Part shown: in pieces, positions 11,301 through 26,300 of the stretch
Numbering within the stretch: the stretch's first letter is position 1
Layout of the letters: each line of letters begins with the position of its first letter
From: Serripes groenlandicus
Taxonomy: Eukaryota > Mollusca > Bivalvia > Cardiida > Cardiidae
Direction of reading: 5' to 3'
Length of the DNA: 64,000 nucleotides
Assembly: GCA_031761405.1 (NCBI GenBank)
Contig: JASEVX010000013.1
Span: forward strand, 36,887,033-36,951,032
Position numbers and translations under genes: made by a program
Notes under the pieces: model-generated
What the model saw: the letters and a program-made list of their open reading frames with translations, nothing else
Databases searched by the model: none
Told to the model about the DNA's origin: nothing

Positions 11301-14300
11301 CTACTTCGATTTTCAAAGTGTTTGGTATCAGCCGGTCGGGGATTTAACCCGCGACCTCCCGCAATAGAGGCGAACGCTCTACCACTACACCCCAAGACAA
11401 CATACATGTAACATGATAATATGGCTCATGGTCCAACTCCACCAACTTTACTTAGCGCTAAGTAATACTTAAATACTTAGAAGCATATTTCATCATTTTT
11501 GTTTCCATTATAAAATTGCCAAAGTATTTCATTTCTTAACAAGTATTGTTATAGAGCAAGGAAACGAGTTATGTCAACTTAGTCATTTAATTTCAACATA
11601 TTCGCAAATATGATAAAATATGCTTTTAATTATTTAAGGTTTACTTAGCGCTAAGTTAAGGTTGGTGGAATTGGACCCTGTTGAGACACTGTGGATGCTG
11701 CGAGTCTTCACTGAACGCAGATACTTTCCGAACCTCAACTCGCAAGATCTTGTCCAATGATATCGATCAAATTATCTTCCTCTGTGTATCAAAATTTACT
11801 TTAAAAATGGTAATAATGAGTTTCCCACCTTGGCGCTCACGATTGTTGGGTGAATATTACAACTAATTGGCTGGTGTCAGGATACATGGACCATAAGTTA
11901 TTGTAACTTATTATTGAAGGCGACGCATTAAACCATACAAACAAACAAATAAATAAACAAATCATCTTTCTTTATTTTAACAGATTATGTTTAAACACAA
12001 CGTAGCGATCGGCGTTGAGATGATAAAACATCAGCAGACACGTGTTATCATGGCCAGAAAGGAAGTAATACTCAGTGCTGGGGCTGTTGGTTCCCCACAG
12101 ATTCTCATGTTGTCTGGGATTGGTCCGGGAAACCATTTACACAGCCTCGGGGTAAGTAGTCTAGAGGTCACATTACACCTATTTATAAATGGCCAAAGGC
12201 TAAATGCTTTTCAAAAAAAAAGTCAATAAAATATTGACACTTGAAACTTGAAACCAATTAAATTCCTTCGTTTTGCCATGTAAATCAACCAGTTTCAACC
12301 CTCAATTATCACTCTTTCTAAATGTTTAACAGGTATAATACCTGCTGCATCATTGAGCAATTCTGAGATTCACAATTATCCAAAGAAAGTGAGCAGTATT
12401 ATACAAGAAAGAACTCGCCCCGAGAAGATGGTTACCGTCAATTTAAGCACAACCGGGTTCGGCCAAAACGGATTGTTAATATACTCTACTTTCATTTTAA
12501 CACAAGGTCTAATTACCAAAATTATCAGACCCTGCAGTTCAAGTGCATCTTATACATAATTACAATGAGTTTAAACCCATTATCATATATTCAATGCATT
12601 CTGGTGAAAGTATACTCTCATTTCTACGCAAACAAATGTTCTTTTAGAGACTATTTTGGCCGTACATCAGCATGGCCGCGGATGTATTTGGCGTAATTTG
12701 ACCTAGAAACGGTCTATTATAATTATAAATACCTTGATAATTTCACTGTTTCAAACAGTTAGCTTTATCAAGAAATAGTTCTTCTGTTTAAGTCACAAAA
12801 CGGAACTACTTTTTCCCCATGTGCGAATACATGCCTCGATCTTGTAAAAGTTTTAGCATTTTATTTTTAAAGTTGAGCCCAGGCATGGTAAAAATGTACC
12901 AGTTGGCCTTTGTGAACAAGGAAAAGACATATTTACACTGTGCACGTCTTACCTACACAACTTGTGTAGATTATGATAAGACCGTGCAAGTGGACAACAT
13001 GGTCCGAACCAAATATGGCGATGGTGTGTGACTGAAATTTGATGCACGACGTCATTTAAATATACTTAAATTACTTCATTAAAAATGTGGTAGTTGGGCG
13101 CGGTTCACACGCCAATCATAAATCATATCGTATGTATAATCTATGTTATTTCTTTATTTAGAATATAGAATTTTGTATATTTTTTCCATTATGGAGTCTT
13201 TCAAGTTATACATGGTATATACATGGTATATACTAAAAGGAAAATGATGTTGCATTAGCGATAAAGGGCGTGAATAATAGATAAATCGCGAGACCAAACG
13301 TCGAGCGGGATGTCAAATTGTCCACGCCCCGAGTAGACGATACAAAGCCATACAAGCTCGCTATAATCACTTTTGTTTAATATATGCAATAAAATATGAA
13401 TATGAAAAAATATAACTGCGGTAGAACACGTATTCGTGACTTGCCAGTACAAGACCTAAATCCTAATTCTGTAATCAAACTCTTTGTTGTGGGTACTCAA
13501 AAGAATCGTCTCAATGAGTACCCACAGCATATGGTTTTGTTGATAATATTGGGACATTACCGATTTAATTACAGATCGATGTGATATCAGATCTACCAGT
13601 GGGAAGTAATCTTCAAGACCATTTATTGCTGCCTATATCGACCTATGCAAATATTAACGACCTGATGACAATTTTAAACGTAATGCGTCCTTCGAACATT
13701 TGGAAGTACCTTAACTCCGGGACAGGTAAGCTGATAATGCATATCATCTTTGTAAACTCGTTTATCACATCACAAAATGCTTGTATCCGATGAAATATAC
13801 CCATTACGTATTTCTTTACATATGACATGTGTAATATGCCATGACCGAATCACTATTTGTGTATTTATCCGCAAATGTTTACAAAATGGCTGAGAACGTG
13901 TATCCGGTGAAAAAATGGTTACAGGAATGTGCCTTATGTCTGCACATAGAGATATAGATATCAACCTTTATGTTTTCAAAAGTCTACTGTTGCAAATTTA
14001 TATTGTTTTCAAAGGCAATTACCTTGCGATAGGTTTGCGAGTAGTTTCCGGCGGATTTTCGGTTGGAACCTACGGTACTCCTCGCGGGCATCAAGTTACT
14101 TTTAACTCGGACTTAAAACCTCATCGCAAACTGATCGCACGGTTGATGCCTGGCGGATGTCCGGCCGGTCATCACACATATCGGATGAGCGCCGGGCCTA
14201 GTTTTGGACTACCCAGACAATACAGACGCCGCTCAGAGCCCGGCCGGATATCGGGCAGACATTGACCGGGGACAGGCCGGCGTCTCGCCGACCATCCGCT

Positions 14301-17300
14301 GTGGCTCGCAGGTTATAAAAGCCGGCTCATGGCATCATTCATCAGATTATCCAGTCGCGCTCTTCACAAAAAGGTAACAAGTTAACACACAGTTTATCAC
14401 AAAAGTATCAGAGTAACAGTTCTACAAAATGCCGTAGAAAAGAAGGGAGGACTGATTGAGAAGGAGGGCAGTACCCACACTAAAGAGAGAGTGGCAGTGA
14501 AGTGAATGAGACCCTGCCTCTCCTCTTTAGCCACCAATGCACCAAGTTGTAGCGCCAACCTCTCCCTCAACCGGGCAACCACAATCGCTGTGGATTTATC
14601 AAAGGCATTCTCGTAAGAATGTTTGTCTTAATGATATCTAAGTCAAATTAGAATAAGGGTCATATTAGGTCAGAAACTTGGTCATGCCGGGTTAAAAACT
14701 AGGTCACTAGGCCAACTTGAAGGAAAATGTTGTTAATACTCTGGAGGCCGCAATATTAACTTCAGCAGCTTGAAACTTTGTCAGAATGTTTGTATTGATG
14801 AAATTTTATCCATGTATGAATACGGGTCTTATCAGGTTAACACAAATAGGTCACTAGGCTAAATGAAGGATACACTTTATACCACTCTGGAGGTTGCATT
14901 TTGAATCTTTGTCAGAATAATTGTTTAGATGAGTTATGCATTGATCAGACACTTTCTCCCAGTCTAGTACATGGTTTAGATGATTATTTTTACTTGATGG
15001 AATGTGATTTAACATTGACATGTTTCTCAATATAATAATGCAGAAACTTCAAAATATTCTGCCTAAACCTGCTGTCAAATTTTCCTTTGATTCTTCATGT
15101 CTTAAATGTGCTTACTTGTGACCTTTTGCACTCAGGTGAGCGATATAGTGCCAACAAGGTCCTTCTATTTTCAAATTGGCAGTTTCATAATATTAACTAT
15201 TTTTGATATGATCTTTCAACTTCTTAACAATACATACATAAACATAAGCTGCAATTGTTATTTCCTTTCACATTTTCCCAACTTCTCCAACGTTCATGCA
15301 GCCCCCAGGCCGTCAGCACTTTCAGTGCTTTGATTTATTTTGTATCGGACCAAAATGCAAATCTGGCCGACAAGGAAGTTGGAGGCCTTTTCTATATATA
15401 CTATATTTTTCGTCTCGGGTAACAGTAATTTCCTCATGTTGACAATAGGTACTGTCACACTGGAAGCCATGCAATATTTATATATTATCAAAACCGTATA
15501 TCTTAACTAGCCATATCTTTACATTTATGTTGGTTTTTCTTGGATAAAGGCTCATACTTTATTTCCTCTTATTATCTTTTCTAAATTATAGGTTGGTTTG
15601 GAAATACCGGTACAATAACTGATCTTGGGTTTTTCCAGCTGGATGACGTCCTGCGGAAGATAATACCAGGTCGACCAGACATACAATTCCATCTGCTGGC
15701 AGGTCTATTTGAGGAGAGACCAGAAGAATTTAATACTTTATATCCATCAAAACCTGATGTAGGTTTTCACACTTCATGATTAATAGAGTCACAAGTCTGG
15801 TGGCATTCCCATTAAAATCACACTAAATCGGTTGATCGGTGTTAAAGCCGCGTTCACCAATTGTTCAGTTATGTCACGGCGTTTCCTGGTTAAATTACCA
15901 GTATACTGGTCCATTTATTCTGACACCAGCCAGTCAGTCAGTCGTTATGCCAACTCCGCAACCCTGAGCGGCAAGGAGGGCAGCCATTACTAACATTTTT
16001 AAAGTCTTAAAATCACCCTGAAATACTTCGTTGTACGTAAATTGGATATGACGTAACCACATAAAATGTCGTTTCTAGTGAACCCTGTCACTTTATTAAA
16101 ATACTCGGGTGGGTTTTGTGTCTTTTTATTTTGCCAAAAAAAAATCATTCGATAAATACCACGCTCGGTTCTAAATATTCGGATCACTCGACAATCACCG
16201 CTTAAACCAGACATAATCTTTGTTCGCTCGTATATATATGTGATGACTGTCTCATATTGCCCTTTGCGTAAGCAGGGGCGTAGCTCCCTTTAGGCACTGT
16301 AGGCACGTGCCTACACTTTTTTTTATCAAAATGCCCCAAAATGCAGCTGCGACGATATACATCTGCATAATGTATAGACCAGATCAGCCTGCGCTGTCCG
16401 CGCAGACTGATCCGGCCGACACATTCCGTCTTAGGGGGATATATGTATAGAGTAGTTATTCCTGAAACAGAAAATCCACAGGAGGCGAAAAGTGTATATC
16501 CGGGTAGGCCTGTGTGGCATGCTTAGGCTGATCCGGGTCCATACATTACGCAGATGTGTATCGCCGCAGCTGCATTTTGGGGCATTTTTAGAAAAAATGT
16601 GTAGGCACGTACGTGCCTACAGTGCCTAAAGGGAGCTACGCCCCTGCTTACCATTTCATGCGATCGTGAATGCTGTTTTATGGAGCCTTCAACACTATTT
16701 TAGTCATACCACGCTGTTTCCCAGTTCTACCCGTACACGGCTTTTCTTAGGAAGCTACCAGTGCTACTGGTCCTTTTATTCTGACAACAGCGACTCCGTC
16801 GTAATGCTAACCAAATAGAAAAGAAATCAAAAACTATTACATGTACGATCAAACCTGTGCTAAATACCACATTTGTTAAGCAAGTCCCTGTCTATAGCAA
16901 CCACACTTTCTTTTAAATTTCCCAATTACTCGGGTTTTTTTCTGCATAAATGACCCTGTAATTAAAGACCACCTGTGAACAAATATCATATTGTTCTCTT
17001 CCCATGTGTGGTCTTAAGGCGACTGAACTCCAGATACCCAACTGTCGAGAAAAAAAATCCAATTTTAAGAAAATAAGTGTTATTTTTGTATTTGGGGCAT
17101 TAAAATATGAAAACTGACATTACATACGCCTATAATCGGTGAGATTTTCTTGCTTTCGATACTTTTTCCATCGCAAATTCTACCCTGTCAGTAACGGGGT
17201 AAGTATTTTTAAATAGGAAACCCCTTCATCGGGACAATTGAAAACGACTCAAGTTCACTTTATTGATAAAAAACGATACATTTTCTATCCTGGTTTTACT

Positions 17301-20300
17301 TGGATAACATAAAGAATAACATTTAGGGCGAATTCGATTTTGTTTTTGTTTTTTTGTGTTTTTTGGTTTTTTTTTCGTGCCATCTGGATTTCAGTCGCTT
17401 TAAATCACAGGTTGGACTTTATATCTTTAAATCCTTGGAATGATCTGGCCGAGGATCGAAGTCGCGAATTACCTCACCCGTGAAGGACGCTCTATCATTA
17501 CTCAACAGATATGGTCGCTTTAACCCTTTCCCTCATAAAGACGCTTTCTGACGCCTCTACAGCAGACGGCTTTTTGAAAACATAGTAACAAAAGAAGAAA
17601 TTGCACAAAACGTGCAATTTCTCCTTTTGTCACCATGTTTTCCACTTTTAGTCATAGGTTATTCAATTATAGAGAATTTATGTTCAAAGTCGTCTGCTGC
17701 AGAATTGTCGTATGAGGGAAAGGGTTAAGATCCTTTACAATAGTATTATTTTTTTTGGTGTGGGGGGGGGGGGGGGGGGGGGGGGGGGGGGCTCAGGAAT
17801 GTGGGGGTAACATTACGACGGTGTCAGGATAAATGGAACAGTAGTAAATTGGTAGCTTTCATAAGACAACTCGTGAAATAAATGTAAAAATATTGAAAGC
17901 GTCTTAAAATGATTAATGTTTCTTTCATTGTAATTATATAAAATGGCGACCGAATTGATACGGTATGCGACATGTCCTTGTCACCATAAACAATTATACT
18001 TAATCTTAATTAGTTTTTCTCCACAAATACCAATCATAAGTCCTTTTCGAACAATGCAGATCAAGATAGGCCTTAACGTTCGTGCATTCTGATCTGGATC
18101 TGCAACATCCCCTTATTAATCATACATACAACGTATGAGGGTTAGCGTTCACGTATTTTAAACCCTTTTCCTCTTACGATAATTCTACAGCAGACGACTT
18201 TGAACATATTTTGTCAAAAAATAGAAAATATCTATAATTGAATGGATAACCTATGACTTAAGAGTGGAAAAAATTGTGTCAAAAGGAGAAATGCTCGTTC
18301 CGAGCAATTTCTTCTTTTGTCACTATGTTTTCAAAAAACCGTCTGCTACAGAGGCGTAAGAAAGCGTCTATATGTTGGAAAGGGTTAAGAAGATGCGGTT
18401 GGTTTACCACGAGTGTGTCTAAATAATTGTGGATCTCAAAGATTGTTAAATAGGTCATACGGTTGTTGGAAACTTCAATATTTTATTCTTTCTTATTCAA
18501 TTGTGCAGATACTACAATCATTTCGTGATCTGAAAAGGCAGTTAAAAGGACGAAAAGGGTTCAATATATTAGTGACACTACTTCATCCTAAAAGTAGGGG
18601 AACCATCCGATTAAAAAGCAGGGACCCGTTCGATTCGCCAGCAATAGACCCGCATTATCTAGAACACCCATATGATGTGGAGATGTTCATCAAAGGTGGG
18701 TTAGTCCTAATCGCTTACTTCCTACGCCCCCTCCCTGGGATAATTGATAACTGGTTACTTTTGAAACCCTTTGATAACTGTTTACTGTCTACTGTTTCCA
18801 CAATGTTTTCATTTGAGTACCAATTTTCATAATTACAACATTTTCTTCAAATTATGTGGGTTAATATCTTTCTATGGCACTGTTCTCCTTTCCATTTAAT
18901 GTTTTTTTATATTTTAATTAAATTTTTAGGGAGGGGTGTTTGCCAACAACCACTACTTACCTAAAATACATATAGTTATGGCATTGTTCTCTTTTCCATT
19001 TAATGTCTTTTTATATTCTAATTAAATGTTGAGGGAGGAGGTGGTTGCCATCAACCACTACTTACCTAAATACATATATTTAACCCTTGCAATATATTAT
19101 ATACTCTTTCTGACGCCTCTGAAACCGACGACTTTTGCAATCATTGTGGCAAGAGGAAACAAGATGTGTTTGTGAAACACTGATGCCCCCCAATGGCAAC
19201 ATCTAGGTCAAAGGTCAAGGTCGCAAGGTATACACATGTGAAATATGGTAGCATTACCTGTTATTGTTCAAAAGTAGTGGGGAAGGTTAAAAAAAAAATT
19301 GAGAATGGCAACATCTAGGTCAAAGGTAAAGGTCGCAAAATGTTGGTACTGACAGAAAGGTCATGTCACAAGGAATACACATGTGAAATATGGTAGCCGT
19401 ATCTGTTATGGTTCAAAAGTAACGGCCAAGGTTAAAGTTTTTTTCGAGAATGGCAACATCTAGGTCAAAGGTCAAGGTCGCAAGGTCAAAAATGTTGGTA
19501 CTGACATGTGAAATATGGTAGCCATACCTGTTATGGTTCAAAAGTAATGGCCAAGGTTAAAGTTTTTTTCGAGAATGGCAACATCTAGGTCAAGGTCAAG
19601 GTCGCAAGGTACTGACAGAAAGGTCATGTCACAAGGAATACACATGTGAAATATGGTAGCCATACCTGTTATGGTTCAAAAGAAATGGCCAAGGTTAAAG
19701 TTTTTTTCGAGAATGGCAACATCTAGGTCAAGGTCAAGGTCGCAAGGTGAAAAATGTTGGTACTGACAGAAAAGTCATGTCACAAGGAATACACATGTGA
19801 AATATGGTAGCCGTATCTGTTATGGTTCAAAAGTAATGGCCAAGGTTAAAGTTTTTTTCGAGAATGGCAACATCTAGGTCAAAGGTCAAGGTCGCAAGGT
19901 CAAAAATGTTGGTACTGACAGAAAGGTCATGTCACAAGGAATACACATGTGAAATATGGTAGCCGTACCTGTTATGGTTCAAAAGAAATGGCCAAGGTTA
20001 AAGTTTTTTTTTAGTATGGCAACATCTAGGTCAAAGGTCAAGGTCGCAAGGTCAAAAATGTTGGTACTGACAGAAAGGTCATGTCACAAGGAATACACAT
20101 GTGAAATATGGTAGCCGTATCTGTTATGGTTCAAAAGTAATGGCCAAGGTTAAAGTTTTTTTCGAGAATGGCAACCTCTAGGTCAAAGGTCAAGGTCGCA
20201 AGGTCAAAAATGTTGGTACTGACAGAAAGGTCATGTCACAAGGAATACACATGTGAAATATGGTAGCCGTACCTGTTATGGTTCAAAAGTAATGGCCAAG

Positions 20301-23300
20301 GTTAAAGTTTTTTTTGTGCAGACAGACAGACAGACCAACAGACCAACCAACCAACAGACAGGCCAAAGACTATATGCCCACCGAATCGGAGATTCCGGGG
20401 GCATAAAAATGCTCAAGATGAGCAATTTCTTGATTTGCCACAATAATTTCAACTCTATTAAATAATCATATCATCATTTATAAAGTTTACTTTCTTTTTT
20501 TCTTTTTAATTTTCTCGACAGTTATGATATATATTATAGAGACTTGCGTTAACTTCTTACTTTACCGACATTCGGAGACTTTTGATAACGGTTTACTATT
20601 GGTGACCTTTGATAACTGTTTACTATTGGAGATGTTTGATAATTATTTACTATTGGAGACTTGATAACTGTTTACTATTGAAGTCGTTTGATAGCTGTTT
20701 TCTATTGGAAATGTTTGATATCTGTTTATTATTAGAGACTTTTGATAACTGTTTACTATTGGAGACTTTTGATAAATGTTTACTATTGGAGACTTTTGAC
20801 AACTGTTTACCATTGAAGACTTAAAATAACTGTTTTATAATTGGAGACTTTTGAGAACTGTTTACTGTTGCAGACCGTTGATAACTTTACTATTGTAGAC
20901 ATTTGATAAATGTTTACTATTGGAGACTTTTGATAACTGTTTACTATTGTAGACTTTTGATAACTGTTTACTATTGGAGACTTTTAATAACTGTCAACTA
21001 TTGGAGACTTTTGATAACTGTTTACTATTGGAGACTTTTGATAACTGTTTACTATTGAATACTTTTGATAACTGTTTACTACTAGAGACTTTTGATAACT
21101 GTTTACTGTTGCAGACCTTCTGTAGACGTTAGATAACTGTTTATTATTAACTATTGGAGACTTTTAACTGTTTACTTTTGGAGACTTTTGATAACTGTTT
21201 ACTATTGGAAACTTTTGATAAATGTTTACTATTGGAGACTTTTGACAACTGTTTACCATTGAAGACTTTAAATAACTGTTTTATAATTGGAGACTTTTGA
21301 GAACTGTTTACTGTTGCAGAACATTGATAACTGTTTACTATTGTAGACATTTGATAACTGTTTACTATTGGAGACTTTTGATAACTGTTTACTATTGGAG
21401 ACTTTTGATAACTGTTTACTATTGGAGACTTTTGATAACTGTTTAATATTGGAGACTTTTAAAACTGTTGGAGACTTTTGATAACTGTTTACTATTGGAG
21501 ACTTTTGATAACTGTTTACAATTCGAGACTTTTGATAACTGTTTATACTCTAGATTCTTTTGAAAACTGTTTAATATTTGAGAATTTCGAAAACTATGCA
21601 CTGTAGTTACGTTGAGAGAGATTAATCCACAAGTAAGAGTTATATCTCTAAACGGTGGAGATCAATCTTTCAAACTTAAGCTTATATGTCTCAAATGTAA
21701 AGAGAAGTCTTTCAAAATTAAATTTATGTCTCTCAAAGGCCAAGGGACATCTTTCAAAATTAACAGAATTCTCTCAAATGAAGAGAGAAATCTTTCAAAT
21801 TAAACAGAATTCTCTCAAATGAAGAGAGAAATCTTTCAAATTAAACAGAATTCTCTCAAATGAAGAGAGAAATCTTTCAAATTAAACAGAATTCTCTCAA
21901 ATGAAGAGAGAAATATTTTGAATTCAACTGATATCTCATAAAGGTAGGGAGACATCTTTCAAAATTAAACTGAAATCTAAAAAAAAAAGAGAGAATTTGT
22001 TCAAAAATAGAAAGACATCTTTCAAAATTAAACTGAAATCTAAAAAAAAAAGAGAGAATTTGTTCAAAAATAGAAAGAAACCTTTCAAAATTGAACATAT
22101 TTCTCTTATGTTTCAGGTAGAGAAAAATCTAAAAAAATTAAACTGATATCTCTCCAATGGAGAGAGAAATCTTTCAAAATTAAACAGACATATCTCAAAT
22201 ATAGAGAATAATCGTTTCAGTTATATCACGGCGTTTCCTGGGTAAGTTATCAGTACTACTGGTCAATTTATCCTTACAAGAAAGAGTCAGCTTTAGTGCT
22301 AACCCCAAAATCCTGAGCGCCAAGGAGGGCAGCCATTACTACCATTTTAACGTCTTTCAAAGGTAGAGAGAGATAATTCCTTAAAGAAAAATAACTAGTA
22401 AAACGGCTCACTGCACATCAATTTAATACACAATGCAGAGCTTCCAAAATAAGCTTAATGCTTCTTGCTCATTACTATTTATATTTATATTTGATATGAA
22501 TTGTAATAAGATGTATATGTAAATTAGAATATAAAATAAAATATTGTTTGAACCAATTATGAATTACCAGGAATCCGGGAAGCAATCCGATTTATGGAAA
22601 CTAAAACAATGCGGCGTGAAGGAGTGAATCCCCATATGGAGAACCGCAGACATGTTAGATGTAAAGCCAGATACCCGTACGACACGCATGCATACTGGGA
22701 GTGTTACGTCAGGGCCCTAGCTGTTACTATTTATCACCCAGTGTCCACGTGCAAGATGGGTGCCGTGGATGACGTCACTTCCGTGGTCGACCCACAGTTA
22801 CGGTAGGTGTGATCAACTGGAAATAGTCCTTTCATTTGAATAATTTAGAAGTGATAAAACCGTTAACTGTTGAAAGCAACATAAAACACTATGGAACCAA
22901 TCCATTTTATGGTGTGGCAATAACGTCGCAAAGAGCTTTGCTCTACGAAAACCAACTTAGAATATTTGTAGATTTATCAAGATAAAATCATTAAATGAAT
23001 AAGCGAGGTTAATTAAATATCAAAATAAAGACATACATTAGTAAAAAAACAAGAGCTGTCGGAGGACAGCATGCTCGACCTTTTTTTGTTTGCCAATAAA
23101 ACAAAGCTTTTTTGGGTGATAGTCGAAAAAAAGTCATAATTCTTACAAAAACCTTTACTGAATTATGTACTCTTGGCTGTTGGCGGAGGTTATGATGGTA
23201 AAAATATTTTTATAAGTGTTTAAGTGTTTAAGCCATAATTCTCACAAAAATCTTGACAGAGATATATACTCTTGTCTGATGATAGAAGTATTTATGGTGA

Positions 23301-26300
23301 ATAAGTGTTGTAAGTTTCAAAGCAATATCTGTAATGATTTTGAAAAAAAGTAAATTGGTACAAAAAACTTAACCAAAATTCTAAGTAAAAAAAAGGGCCA
23401 TAATTCTTACAAAAAAATTGACAGAGTTATGTTCTCTTGTCTGTTGATGGAGGTAATGATGGTGAATAAGTGTTGTAAGTTTCAAAGCAATATCTGTAAT
23501 GGTTTTGAAAAAAAACAAGAGCACCAAATGTCACAAAATACGCCCGTCCTGTTTTTTTGAGACCAAGTAGAGTGGTAATTGGTTGTACGTCAGTCAAACT
23601 TAGAGAGCGAACACTGTTAGTACAGTTTTGGCCATTTCGAGGGACATAATTGTGTAGTGACTAAGATGACGTAAGTTATCAAACGTGACCAAGATATTCT
23701 GCCCATCATCATATTGTCTAAATTTGGTGATGATCGGATAATGGCTTTACAAGTTATTTAGCTGACTAGACCAATTTTAGGTAATTTCCATAATTAAAGG
23801 GCAATAACTCTCAATTGACTTAAGCGATATGGCTAGTTATCAAACTTGTCCGAGATATTATGCAAATACACATTCTGACCAAATTTTGTAATGATAGGAC
23901 AAAGGCTTCTAAAGTTATTGAGCTGACAAGACCAATTTTAGGTAATTTCTATAATTAAAGGGCGATAACTCTTGATTGACTACAGCGATATGGCTAGTTA
24001 TCGAGCTTGTCCGAGATATTATGCCAATACACATTCTGACCAAATTTGGTGATGATTGGACAAAGGCTCCTAAAGTTATTAAGTTGACAAGGCCAATTTT
24101 AGGTAATTTCTATAATTAAAGGGCAGTAACTCACGATTGACTAAAGCGATATGGCTAGTTATCAAACTTGTCCGAGATATTATGCAAATACACATTCTGA
24201 CCAAATTTTGTAATGATAGGACAAAGGCTTCTAAAGTTATTGAGCTGACAAGACCAATTTTAGGTAATTTCTATAATTAAAGGGCGATAACTCTTGATTG
24301 ACTACAGCGATATGGCTAGTTATCGAGCTTGTCCGAGATATTATGCCAATACACATTCTGACCAAATTTGGTGATGATTGGGCAAAGGCTTCTAAAGTTA
24401 TTGAGCTGACAAGACCAATTTTGGGTAATTTCTATAATTAAAGGGCGATAACTCTTGATTGACTTAAGCGATATGGCTAGTTATAGAACTTGTTCGAGAT
24501 ATTATCCCAATAAACATTCCGACTAAATTTGGTGATGATTGGACAAAGGCTTCTTAAGTTATTGAGCTGACAATACCAATTTTGGGTAATTCTTGATAAA
24601 AGGGCATAACTCTTGATTGACTAAAGCGATATGGCTAGTTATCGAACTTGTCCGAGATATTAGCCCAATACACATTCTGACAAAATTTGGTGATCATTTG
24701 ACAAAGGCTTGTAAAGTTATTGAGCTGACAAGACCAAATTTGGGCAATTTCTAGAATTAAAGGGCGATAACTCTTGATTGACTAAAGCGATATGGCTAGT
24801 TATCGAACTTGTCCGAGATATTATGCCAATACACATTCTGACTTAATTTGGTGATGATTGGACAAAGGCTTCTAAAGTTATTGAGCTGACAACATACTGG
24901 ACGCCGCCCGCCCGCCGCAGGTAAAACTATAATACGATCCTTTTTTTCAAAACGGGCGTATAAAAAAATGGTACAACAAGCAAATTCAGAGAATCATGGT
25001 CCCCCGCCAGGGTCAAGGTCACAAAAATTGGTATTGATGGAAAGGGGTTGTCACAAGGAATACACATGTGAAATATGAAAGCAGTACCTATTACGGTTCA
25101 GAAGTAAGGGCCATAACTTCGTAAAAAATCATCCAACCGGAACGCAAACACGATATGCGCATCTACACTTGGTGGTGATCGTTCCTATGAAGTTTCATAA
25201 AATTCCAAAAAGCGGTTGCAGAGAAATAGCCCGGAAATGAATTTAGTCATACATAGCCTGATGGTGGAGTAAAGGGCCATAACTCCGTGAAAAATAATCC
25301 AACCGGAACGCAAACACGATATGCGCATCTACACTTGGTGGTGATCCTTCCTATAAAGTTTCATCAAATTCCAAAAAGCGGTTGCAGAGAGATAGCCCGG
25401 AAATGAATTAAGTCATACATAGCCGGATGGTGGGGTAAAACTCCGTGAAAAATCATCCAACCGGAACGCAAACACGATATGCGCATCTACACTTGGTGGT
25501 GATCCTTCCTATAAAGTTTCATCAAATTCCAAAAAGCGGTTGCAGAGAGATAGCCCGGAAATGAATTAAGTCATACATAGCCGGATGGTGGGGTAAAACT
25601 CCGTGAAAAATCATCCAACCGGAACGCAAACACGATATGCGCATCTACACTTGGTGGTGATCCTTCCTATAAAGTTTCATCAAATTCCAAAAAGCGGTTG
25701 CAGAGAAATAGCCCGGAAAAATGAATTTAGTCATACATAGCCGGATGGTGGGGTTAAGGGCCATAACTCTGTGAAAAATCATCCAACCGGAACGCAAACA
25801 CGATATGCGCATCTACACTTGGTGGTGATCCTTCCTATGAAGTTTCATCAAATTCCAAATAGCGGTTGCAGAGAAATAGCCCGGAAATGAATTTAGTCAT
25901 ACATAGCCTGATGGTGGAGTAAAGGGCTATAACTCCGTGAAAAATAATCCAACCGGAACGCAAACACGATATGCGCATCTACACTTGGTGGTGATCCTTC
26001 CTATGAAGTTTCATAAAATTCCAAAAAGCGGTTGCAGAGAAATAGCCCGGAAATGAATTTAGTCATACATAGCCTGATGGTGGGGTAAAGGGCCATAACT
26101 CCGTGCAAAATAATCCAACCGGAACGCAAACACGATATGCGCATCTACACTTGGTGGTGATCCTTCCTATGAAGTTTCATCAAATTCCAAAAAGCGGTTG
26201 CAGAGAAATAGCCCGGAAATGAATTTAGTCATACATAGGGGTAAAGGGCCATAACTCCGTGAAAAATAATCCAACCGGAACGCAAACACGATATGCGCAT

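Noticed and set aside
14397..14582. Minus-strand frame with [20 protein letters not shown]
   Set aside because: Short, no recognised family, no splice context and within GMC intron 6; probably chance or a relic.
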